6,609 bases of DNA from Dehalococcoidia bacterium (lineage in GTDB: Bacteria; Chloroflexota; Dehalococcoidia; Tepidiformales; Tepidiformaceae): NCBI GenBank assembly GCA_009838385.1, contig VXRS01000024.1, forward strand, positions 1 through 6,609, written 5' to 3'. The notes below the pieces were generated by a model that worked only from the letters and a program-made list of their open reading frames with translations, made no database searches and was not told where the DNA came from. Shown here in pieces: positions 1 through 4,714 of this stretch; the first letter of the stretch is position 1; each line of letters starts with the position of its first letter. The translations under genes and the position numbers were made by a program.

Positions 1-239
1 AGCAGGAGGTCGCGTCCCTCCTCGCTGGCGAGGTCGATCACGATGCTGCGCTTGTTGCTGTTGTAGTTCAGGAAGTACTGGGGCAGGCCCGCGGCTGCGA
101 CCACGCCCCGGCCCGGGTCGCCCCGCGGCGACTCGATCTTGACGACGTCTGCCCCCAGCCAGCCGAGCAGCTGCGTGCACGAGGTCCCCGCCTCGTACTG
201 GGTCATGTCGAGCACCCGCATGCCATCAAGAGCCGGCAT
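1..239 (-). CDS. CaiB/BaiF family (family III) CoA-transferase, N-terminal part
   Basis: Read on the minus strand this gives 79 N-terminal residues, beginning MPALDGMRVLDMTQYEAGTS; the rest lies beyond the window edge. The opening LDGMRVLDMTQ, then LLGWLGADVVKIESPRGDP and NYNSNKRSIVIDLASEEGRD, is the characteristic N-terminal Rossmann-like half of family III CoA-transferases. These enzymes move CoA between an acyl-CoA and a free organic acid in the cytoplasm (formyl-CoA, carnitine or alpha-methylacyl-CoA type reactions). The catalytic Asp of the family lies further into the protein and is not visible, so the substrate cannot be named. The ATG at 239-237 is chosen because a GGAGG Shine-Dalgarno stands 6 nt upstream and a TATCAT -10 lies behind it. 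The gene is divergent from the membrane-protein gene at 334. Family assignment is secure, function only at class level. Confidence 0.9.
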   Translation of the reverse strand, partial: MPALDGMRVLDMTQYEAGTSCTQLLGWLGADVVKIESPRGDPGRGVVAAAGLPQYFLNYNSNKRSIVIDLASEEGRDLL

Positions 240-245
240 CCTGTC

Positions 246-271
246 CCTCCGGAACGACTGGCGCGATGATA
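246..271 (-). promoter_or_regulatory. Promoter -10 and Shine-Dalgarno of the CoA-transferase gene
   Basis: On the minus strand TATCAT (271-266) would place a transcription start near 259. GGAGG (250-246) then sits 6 nt before the ATG at 239. No good -35 hexamer is visible in the GC-rich DNA upstream. This is a conventional leadered start, unlike the divergent gene at 334. Confidence 0.5.
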
Positions 272-321
272 CTCCGCGGGCTCCCGCCGAGGAGTGCGGA
301 GAGCGTTCGCAGTGCGTGTCG

Positions 322-327
322 TATGCT
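322..327 (+). promoter_or_regulatory. -10 element of the membrane-protein gene, leaderless arrangement
   Basis: TATGCT at 322-327 is followed by exactly six bases and then the GTG at 334. A transcription start 7 nt after the -10 would fall on the first base of the start codon. There is no Shine-Dalgarno before 334, and no clear -35 about 17 bp upstream. The layout nearly duplicates that at 1051-1063. Confidence 0.5.
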
Positions 328-333
328 GGCCCC

Positions 334-1023
334 GTGGCGTCTGGGACAACGACGGACCGGCCAGATGAGGCCCCTGAGGACGCGCTCGACCCGCCTAACC
401 TGCCCGACTTCCGCAAGCTCGCCCACGGCGACTTCAGCGCCGTCGACTGGCGCATCTTCTGGAGCCTCCTGCCGCTTGTGGTCTTCCTGGTCCTGAATTC
501 GTTCTGGCCGGAAGACCTCTGGCGCACCCAGGTCGCGATCGTTGCCTCCTTCGCGGCCTCAACCTGGGTGTTCGCGACAAACCGCGACAGCGGCGTCATC
601 CGCTTCATCACCGTGCTCGGCTTCATCGTCGTGGCAGGGTCGGCGGTTGTGGGGCTCGCGGCCGACAGCGCCAAGGCGTTCGCCGCCCAGAACATCTACA
701 GCGACTTCCTCGTCGCCGCTGTCTGCCTCGGCAGCATCGCCATCGGGAAGCCGCTCGTCGGGGCGGTCGCGCGCGAGAGCATCCCCGCCCTCCGCACGCT
801 GATGGACCCGCGCCACCGCGTGTTCGTCATCCTCACGCTCGTGTTCATGACCTACAACATCGGCACCGGCATCTTCCGCATCTTCCTGCTGGGTGAGTTC
901 TCTGCCAACGAGTACGTCATCGTGAGCCGCGTCACGTCCCCCATCAGCCTCGCCTTCTTCCTCGCCGCCTACTTCATGATCAAGCGCGCCGCCGGACTCA
1001 GCCAGCAGAAACCCGCAACCTGA
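334..1023 (+). CDS. Multi-pass integral membrane protein, possibly DUF3159/VC0807-like
   Basis: 229 residues. An acidic, proline-rich cytoplasmic-looking N-terminus (about 1-38) is followed by hydrophobic segments near 41-57, 63-82, 88-109, 120-140, 163-186 and 195-216, so five or six membrane spans. A GKP motif (138-140) after the fourth segment and the overall size recall the DUF3159/VC0807 group of small inner-membrane proteins, some annotated as septation-protein-A-like; this is a resemblance from memory, not a firm assignment. Function is unknown. The reading frame is open back to an ATG at 139, but that start would overlap the CoA-transferase gene antisense and lacks a ribosome site. 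GTG 334, preceded by TATGCT, is preferred. The methyltransferase gene follows after 39 nt on the same strand with its own -10. Confidence 0.75.
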   Translation: MASGTTTDRPDEAPEDALDPPNLPDFRKLAHGDFSAVDWRIFWSLLPLVVFLVLNSFWPEDLWRTQVAIVASFAASTWVFATNRDSGVIRFITVLGFIVVAGSAVVGLAADSAKAFAAQNIYSDFLVAAVCLGSIAIGKPLVGAVARESIPALRTLMDPRHRVFVILTLVFMTYNIGTGIFRIFLLGEFSANEYVIVSRVTSPISLAFFLAAYFMIKRAAGLSQQKPAT

Positions 1024-1050
1024 CCCGCCGACCGGCCCGCGCCCGCTGCG

Positions 1051-1056
1051 TACAAT
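1051..1056 (+). promoter_or_regulatory. -10 element of the DNA methyltransferase gene, leaderless arrangement
   Basis: TACAAT at 1051-1056, then six bases, then GTG at 1063. The predicted transcription start coincides with the start codon and no Shine-Dalgarno is present. The methyltransferase therefore probably has its own promoter, although read-through from the membrane-protein gene is also possible. Confidence 0.55.
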
Positions 1057-1062
1057 GACCCC

Positions 1063-1956
1063 GTGGCGAAGCCGTTCCTGAAGTGGGCTGGGGGCAAGGC
1101 GAAACTTGCTCCGCTCATCGCCGAGCGGATCGGGCGGGAACCGAACCGGATTGCCCGTTATCACGAACCCTTCCTCGGCGGCGGCGCTGTCTTCTTCGCC
1201 CTGCACGAGGCCGGCCTCATCCGCGGCGCCTCCCTCGCCGACAGCAACGCCGACCTCATCGCCACCTACCAGGCCGTCCGCAACCAGGTCGAGGGCGTCA
1301 TCGACGCCCTCGATGCGTACGCACGGTCCTACCTCGCCCTCGAACCCTCGCAGCGCGGCCTCTACTACTACGACGTCCGAAACCAACGACGCCTCCGCCG
1401 CCCCGACCGAAGGGCCGCCCGACTCCTCTTCCTCAACAAGACCTGCTACAACGGCCTCTACCGCGTCAACAGCAAGGGTCACTTCAACGTCCCCCACGGG
1501 CGTTACGTGCGCCCCACCATCCTCGATGCCGAACGCCTCCGGGAAGCGTCAGCAGCCCTCGCCGGCGCCGAACTCCACGCCGAGGACTTCGCCGCCGCCT
1601 GCGCCCAAGCCCGGCCCGGAGATTTCGTCTACCTCGACCCCCCCTACCAGCCCCTGAGCGCAACCTCGCAGTTCACGAAGTACACGGGCGCAGACTTCGA
1701 CTTCGCGGACCAGGAGCGCCTGCGCGACGCGTTCGACGACCTCACGTCGCGGGGAGTACGGGCCTTGCTGTCGAACTCCTCCCACCCTGACATCCACGAC
1801 CTCTATCGGAACTACGATCAGGACCTCGTGCCGATGGGCCGAGCCATCAACTCGAACGGCCGTGGCCGCGCAGCCATCGACGAACTGCTTGTCAGCAATC
1901 TTTCGCAGGTGGAGAGCGAGGTTAGCCGCGTAGCTCCAGCCCGAAGTAGAGCCTGA
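1063..1956 (+). CDS. D12-class adenine-N6 DNA methyltransferase (Dam/DpnM-like)
   Basis: 297 residues, a normal length for the family. It transfers a methyl group from S-adenosylmethionine to adenine N6 in a specific duplex DNA site. Visible motifs in order: KWAGGK (7-12), the N-terminal AdoMet-binding signature; EPFLGGGAVFF (35-45), motif I; LFLNKTCYNGLYRVNSKG (122-139), the conserved Dam-family segment next to target recognition; DPPY (192-195), catalytic motif IV; and a C-terminal NSNGRGRAAIDELLVSN stretch (263-279). Many members methylate GATC, but others have different sites, so specificity is inferred at best. GTG 1063 is the first start after the -10 and gives the canonical MAKPFLKWAGGK opening. 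The last 35 bp overlap the convergent nuclease gene, which makes this the probable protective half of a restriction-modification pair. It could alternatively be an orphan methylase. Confidence 0.93.
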   Translation: MAKPFLKWAGGKAKLAPLIAERIGREPNRIARYHEPFLGGGAVFFALHEAGLIRGASLADSNADLIATYQAVRNQVEGVIDALDAYARSYLALEPSQRGLYYYDVRNQRRLRRPDRRAARLLFLNKTCYNGLYRVNSKGHFNVPHGRYVRPTILDAERLREASAALAGAELHAEDFAAACAQARPGDFVYLDPPYQPLSATSQFTKYTGADFDFADQERLRDAFDDLTSRGVRALLSNSSHPDIHDLYRNYDQDLVPMGRAINSNGRGRAAIDELLVSNLSQVESEVSRVAPARSRA

Positions 1957-2323
1957 GCCAGACCTCAAGGTCGTCGAACGCGATCGCCTTGCCGGTCGAG
2001 TCGAGGTAGGCCCGCATATTCGCCGAGAAGCCTGGACCGTCGTAGGCCACGATGCCGTCGATGGGCCAGCTCTCGATGTCGGCGATCACAGCCGGAAGTT
2101 TCTCTTGCGCCGTACCTGCGGTCCTCTGGTACTTGCACTCGATTCCGAGGCGCTGGCCACTCTCGGGGTCGGTCAGGATGAGGTCGATCCTGCGCCTGGA
2201 GCCCCAGAGGCGGCGTCCGACATAGAGTTCCTTGTCGACCGTGAGTGCAAGCCTCTCGGCAAGCTCGGCGACTCGATCCCGGAACTGGGTGCCGGTCAGA
2301 GTCGACTCGCCGCGCCCGGGCAC
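1922..2323 (-). CDS. Small PD-(D/E)XK nuclease, probable restriction endonuclease
   Basis: 133 residues. The core shows D47 in RRIDLIL and E62-C-K64 in GIECKYQ, a D-X14-E-X-K arrangement typical of PD-(D/E)XK metal-dependent nucleases. Glu residues in helix 1 (E20, E23) could supply the fourth metal ligand. Downstream of the K, the segment KYQRTAGTAQEKL (64-76) followed by a conserved-looking helix and strand (WPIDGIVAYDGPG, 86-98) resembles a group of short PD-(D/E)XK proteins found in bacteria and phages. The start is GTG 2323; a TAG in the same frame lies three codons upstream. Shine-Dalgarno is weak (a GGCGGG about 13 nt before) and no TANNNT hexamer is well placed, so expression probably depends on the hydrolase transcript ending 6 nt upstream. 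It converges on the methyltransferase gene, so a cognate restriction role is likely; a repair or mobile-element nuclease is the alternative. Confidence 0.8.
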   Translation of the reverse strand: MPGRGESTLTGTQFRDRVAELAERLALTVDKELYVGRRLWGSRRRIDLILTDPESGQRLGIECKYQRTAGTAQEKLPAVIADIESWPIDGIVAYDGPGFSANMRAYLDSTGKAIAFDDLEVWLRLYFGLELRG

Positions 2324-2329
2324 GGGTGA

Positions 2330-3136
2330 CTAGCCCGCCGGGACCGGCGCCGCCAGGAACTCCGTGATCGCCGCCGCGTAGGCCTGCGGGTGCTCGACCA
2401 GGCCTGCGTGCGCGCCCGGAAGCTGGCGCAGCGTCCCGTTCGGGAGCGCCTCCGCCAGCGCGGCCGCGTCCGCCGGGTCGACGAGGATGTCCTCCTCGCC
2501 GGAGAGCACGAGCGCTGGCTGCTCGATGCCGGCGAGCTTTGAGGACGCGTCGTAGGCGAGGAACGCCTGCGCCTGCCGCGTGTAGGCGTGGTCCTGGGCC
2601 GGATACGGGTCATTCGCGCCGCTCTCGACCGCCTGGTTGCGACGCTGCCCGTCTGCCAGGAGCTCGGAGGTGTACAGCCACGGCGCCGTGAGCGCGAACG
2701 CCTGCTCGCGGCTCAGGTTCGAGCGCCGCGCGTCCGCCCAGCCCTCGCTCACGAGCCGTTGGCGGCCCGACGGGGTCGCCGACGTCCCGATCAGCACGAG
2801 GTTCTCGACGCGATCGGCGTGCTCGGCCGCCAGCTCCAGGGCGATTGCGCCGCCCATGCCGTAGCCGGCCACGCTCGCCGTCTCGATGTCGAGCTGGTCG
2901 AGCAGCTGGAGGGCGTCGTCCGCCATTCCCGCGATCGAGTACGGCTTGTCCGGGGCGCTCGTGCGGCCCGCGCCGCGGTTGTCGAAGGCGATCGCGCGCC
3001 GTCCCAGGGAGAGCGCGCGCAGCTGAAGTGACCACAGTCCCGAGTGGCCTCCGAGGCCCGCGATCAGCAGCAGTGGCGGGCCCGAGCCCGCCTCCTCGTA
3101 GTAGGCGACGACGTCCCGAAGCTGTACATGCGGCAT
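2330..3136 (-). CDS. Alpha/beta-hydrolase-fold protein lacking the nucleophile Ser
   Basis: 268 residues, usual for the enol-lactonase/epoxide-hydrolase-like branch. Features in order: HVQLRDVVAYYEEAGSGPPL N-terminal strands; LIAGLGG (24-30), the oxyanion-loop region usually HGxGG; FDNRGAGRTS (51-60); nucleophile elbow GYGMGG (91-96); GEEDILVD with the acid D216; and PGAHAGLVEHP with the probable catalytic H243. At the elbow the expected Ser of G-x-S-x-G is G93 (codon GGC), so the acid and His are present but the nucleophile is not. It may be inactive, use another mechanism, or act as a binding protein. ATG 3136 is preceded by TAGGCT with a 9-nt spacer. The gene lies 35 nt after asd and 6 nt before the nuclease, all on the minus strand. 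Substrate unknown. Confidence 0.85.
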   Translation of the reverse strand: MPHVQLRDVVAYYEEAGSGPPLLLIAGLGGHSGLWSLQLRALSLGRRAIAFDNRGAGRTSAPDKPYSIAGMADDALQLLDQLDIETASVAGYGMGGAIALELAAEHADRVENLVLIGTSATPSGRQRLVSEGWADARRSNLSREQAFALTAPWLYTSELLADGQRRNQAVESGANDPYPAQDHAYTRQAQAFLAYDASSKLAGIEQPALVLSGEEDILVDPADAAALAEALPNGTLRQLPGAHAGLVEHPQAYAAAITEFLAAPVPAG

Positions 3137-3142
3137 GACGCG

Positions 3143-3153
3143 GCTAGCCTAGC
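3143..3153 (-). promoter_or_regulatory. Hydrolase promoter: -10 hexamer inside an 11-bp palindrome
   Basis: On the minus strand TAGGCT (3151-3146) stands 9 nt before the ATG at 3136, giving a leader of only a few nucleotides. The hexamer is embedded in GCTAG-C-CTAGC (3143-3153), a perfect palindrome around one central base. A second, longer-spaced arm pair GCGGC (3140-3144) and GCCGC (3157-3161) surrounds it. It could be an operator over the -10, or a weak hairpin at the end of asd. No U-tract follows. Confidence 0.35.
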
Positions 3154-3171
3154 GGGGCCGCTGGCTACTGG

Positions 3172-4206
3172 CTATCGCCCAGAGCCCGGTCCCACCAGCC
3201 CCCGCCGGTCCGCTTCCTCGATGATCTGGACCACGTTCGTGGCCGCTCCCTTGCGGATGCTGTCCGTCACCGCCCAGAGCGCGATCGCCCCGGGACACGA
3301 GCTGTCCGCGCGGATGCGTCCGACCAGTACGTCGTCGTTCCCCGCCGCGTCCACCGGCGTGGGGTAGCGCTCCCCGTCCGGCTCGTCCACCACGCGCACG
3401 CCCGGCATCGTCGCGATCGCCTCGCGCGCCTCCGCCGGTTCCACGGGCCGCTCGAACTCCGCCCAGATCGCCATCGCGTGCCCGAAGAAGGTGGGAATGC
3501 GCACGCAGGTCGCGCTGACGGCGAGGTCTGGCGCGTCGAGGATCTTGCGCGTCTCGTTCGCCATCTTCGTTTCCTCCTTGGTGGAGGCGTCCTCGCCGAA
3601 GACGTCGACCTGGGGCACGGCGTTGAACGCGATCTCGCGCTTCTGCGTCCCCGAGGGTTCGTGCCGGCCCGCGAGCGCGGCCGTCGTTTCCGTGCGCAGC
3701 CCCTCCACCGCCGCCGCCCCCGCGCCCGCCACCGCCTGGTACGTGCTCACGACGATGCGCCGCAGCGGGTTCTCTCGATGGATTGGGTAGAGCGCCATCA
3801 CCATCGGCGTCGTCGTGCAGTTCGGCTGGCTCACGATGCCGTTGTGCCAGCTCAGCGCGTCCGCGTTCACCTCGGGGATGACGAGCGGCACCTCGGGGTC
3901 CATCCGAAACGCGCTCGAGTCGTCGATGACGAGCGCGCCGCGGTCGCGCGCAAGCGGCGCGTACTGCCGCGAAGCCTCGCCCGAGGCCGACAGGAACACG
4001 ACATCGTCGTCACCCGCGAAGGACGTCGGCGAGGTCTCCTCGATGGTGATCGTGGAGCCCCGGAACTCGACCGTCGAACCAGCCGAGCGCTTCGTCGCGA
4101 GCAGCCGCAGGCGCCCGACCGGCGTCTCGCGCTCGTCGAGGATCTTGAGGAATTCGCGGCCCACGATTCCCGCGCCGCCGACCACCGTGATCGCGTAGGG
4201 ATTCAT
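3172..4206 (-). CDS. asd: Aspartate-semialdehyde dehydrogenase
   Basis: 344 residues, normal length. It reduces L-aspartyl-4-phosphate with NADPH to L-aspartate-4-semialdehyde, the cytoplasmic branch point toward lysine/diaminopimelate, threonine and methionine. Evidence: nucleotide loop VVGGAGIVG (8-16, usually GATGxVG); FLSASGEASRQYAP (71-84); VIDDSSAFRMDPEVPLVIPE (93-112); SQPNCTT with catalytic C130; KEETKM (210-215), the phosphate/substrate-binding segment; RIPTFFGHA with R236 and the general-base H243; and RKGAATN (318-324) near the C-terminus. ATG 4206 is chosen because TACCAT lies 7 nt upstream and family members begin close to the first strand. An ATG 9 nt further upstream (4215) overlaps that -10. 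The hydrolase follows after 35 nt and the nuclease after that, so asd may head a three-gene transcript. No other lysine-pathway genes (lysC, dapA) are in view. Confidence 0.95.
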   Translation of the reverse strand: MNPYAITVVGGAGIVGREFLKILDERETPVGRLRLLATKRSAGSTVEFRGSTITIEETSPTSFAGDDDVVFLSASGEASRQYAPLARDRGALVIDDSSAFRMDPEVPLVIPEVNADALSWHNGIVSQPNCTTTPMVMALYPIHRENPLRRIVVSTYQAVAGAGAAAVEGLRTETTAALAGRHEPSGTQKREIAFNAVPQVDVFGEDASTKEETKMANETRKILDAPDLAVSATCVRIPTFFGHAMAIWAEFERPVEPAEAREAIATMPGVRVVDEPDGERYPTPVDAAGNDDVLVGRIRADSSCPGAIALWAVTDSIRKGAATNVVQIIEEADRRGLVGPGSGR

Positions 4207-4213
4207 GCTTCGC

Positions 4214-4219
4214 ATGGTA
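4214..4219 (-). promoter_or_regulatory. -10 element of asd
   Basis: TACCAT on the minus strand (4219-4214), then 7 nt (GCGAAGC), then ATG 4206. No Shine-Dalgarno is present, so a leaderless or one-base-leader mRNA is likely. The -35 position for a 17-bp spacer would be 4242-4237 (TGGGTC), a poor match. Confidence 0.45.
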
Positions 4220-4238
4220 GCGCACGGTCCCGTACCGA

Positions 4239-4252
4239 CCCACGCACGTGGG
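4239..4252. repeat. Inverted repeat upstream of asd, possible operator
   Basis: CCCACG-CA-CGTGGG, two perfect 6-bp arms around 2 bp, in the 84-bp gap between the four-cysteine gene and asd. It overlaps the expected -35 position of the asd promoter. The loop is too small for a normal RNA terminator hairpin, and no T-run follows. A DNA-binding site is the better reading, but a repeat of this size can arise by chance in GC-rich DNA. Confidence 0.3.
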
Positions 4253-4290
4253 CATGCTGCAGGGCGAAGGGAAGCGGGTATTCGGGCGCG

Positions 4291-4575
4291 CTAGTCGACG
4301 GTGGCGGGCTCGGTCGGCTGCGGTTCCAGTTCGACCGCCGGCTCGACCGCGGGAGGCTCAAGCGCCTTTGGCTTGGGCTCCATGTGCTCCAGCCCGGCGA
4401 TGCTGAATCCCAGATCACCCAGCTCGCAGAGGAAGCTGCAGTAGGTGAGGCGCAGGGAACTGGTCGACTTGGAAGGCACGTAGCGAAGATCGCAGCGCAC
4501 GCACAGCAGCATCTCCTCGCTATCCGGGCCAAAGACCGGGGTCGGCAGGGAGTCGGGACCAGATGATTCAACCAT
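4291..4575 (-). CDS. Small four-cysteine (zinc-ribbon/TRASH-like) protein with Pro/Glu tail
   Basis: 94 residues from ATG 4575. Cysteines fall at 25, 28, 46 and 50 (CVRC ... YCSFLC), a C-X2-C-X17-C-X3-C pattern expected to bind one zinc or other metal ion. The spacing recalls TRASH/MYM-type treble-clef domains, whose second pair is C-X3-C, but I do not recognise a specific family. The N-terminus (1-20) is acidic and proline-containing. From about residue 64 the C-terminus is low-complexity, with EP repeated (EPKP, LEPP, VEP, LEPQP, TEP), probably disordered. The start is supported by TAGAGT 10 nt upstream; the frame is open back to an ATG at 4617, but that would include the promoter. The cysteine pattern favours this frame over the overlapping 4203-4580 frame. 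Divergent from the PAP2 gene. Function unknown; metal sensing or nucleic-acid or protein binding are possibilities. Confidence 0.7.
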   Translation of the reverse strand: MVESSGPDSLPTPVFGPDSEEMLLCVRCDLRYVPSKSTSSLRLTYCSFLCELGDLGFSIAGLEHMEPKPKALEPPAVEPAVELEPQPTEPATVD

Positions 4576-4585
4576 CGCACTCACC

Positions 4586-4591
4586 ACTCTA
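4586..4591 (-). promoter_or_regulatory. -10 element of the four-cysteine protein gene
   Basis: TAGAGT on the minus strand (4591-4586), 10 nt before ATG 4575, predicting a leader of about 4 nt. Two in-frame GTG codons (4587 and 4584) overlap or follow it and are less likely starts. It forms half of a bidirectional promoter region with the PAP2 promoter at 4642-4670. Confidence 0.35.
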
Positions 4592-4620
4592 ACGCTTCGC
4601 GGACCGACCGCAAGCAAACG

Positions 4621-4649
4621 CGCTTCAATCTGAACGGATTCTTGAAGCG
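4621..4649. repeat. 8-bp inverted repeat over the PAP2 -35 region, candidate operator
   Basis: CGCTTCAA (4621-4628) and TTGAAGCG (4642-4649) are perfect inverted arms with a 13-bp centre, so arm centres lie 21 bp apart, two helical turns. The right arm contains the TTGAAG -35 hexamer. A further CGCTTC half-site is at 4593-4598, next to the divergent promoter. The layout fits a dimeric repressor or activator site shared by the two divergent genes. Confidence 0.45.
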
Positions 4650-4670
4650 GCTTGCCGAGGCTGGTAGCCT
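4642..4670 (+). promoter_or_regulatory. Sigma70-type promoter of the PAP2 gene
   Basis: TTGAAG (4642-4647), a 17-bp spacer, then TAGCCT (4665-4670). This is the best two-hexamer promoter in the window. The transcription start would fall near 4677, giving a leader of about 38 nt ending in a strong Shine-Dalgarno. TAGCC (4665-4669) and GGCTA (4676-4680) form a small inverted repeat over the -10 and start site. Confidence 0.55.
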
Positions 4671-4703
4671 CGTAGGGCTAGACCACTCCACGCAGCAAGC
4701 CTT

Positions 4704-4712
4704 GGAGGGAGG
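4704..4712 (+). promoter_or_regulatory. Strong Shine-Dalgarno of the PAP2 gene
   Basis: GGAGGGAGG at 4704-4712, just before ATG 4715. The first GGAGG (4704-4708) has a 6-nt spacing and decides the start. It shows that the organism uses ordinary ribosome sites alongside the apparently leaderless genes. Confidence 0.7.
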
Positions 4713-4714
4713 CG

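Noticed and set aside
139..333. Longer start (ATG 139) for the membrane protein
   Set aside because: The extra 65 residues lie antisense to the conserved CoA-transferase N-terminus, look like random translation, and have no ribosome site. GTG 334 has a well-placed -10.
559..1497. 312-codon minus-strand open frame
   Set aside because: It is antisense to the membrane protein and methyltransferase, has Glu/Gly/Val/Ala-rich composition and no motif. It is a typical GC-rich mirror frame.
1922..1956. Possible bidirectional terminator in the methyltransferase/nuclease overlap
   Set aside because: No stem-loop with a T-run on either strand was found there.
2105..2329. 74-codon plus-strand frame antisense to the nuclease
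   Set aside because: The opposite strand has D47 and E62-X-K64 in a coherent nuclease layout. This frame has no features and no ribosome site.
3478..4566. 362-codon plus-strand open frame
   Set aside because: It is antisense to asd, whose catalytic motifs are unmistakable; the translation is Arg/His/Asp-rich with no family features.
4203..4580. 125-codon minus-strand frame overlapping the four-cysteine gene
   Set aside because: It is Ser/Pro/Arg-rich with no motif and runs into the asd start region. The overlapping frame has the ordered cysteine pattern.
4576..4617. Upstream ATG (4617) for the four-cysteine protein
   Set aside because: It would place the TAGAGT hexamer inside the coding region and adds 14 residues without features.
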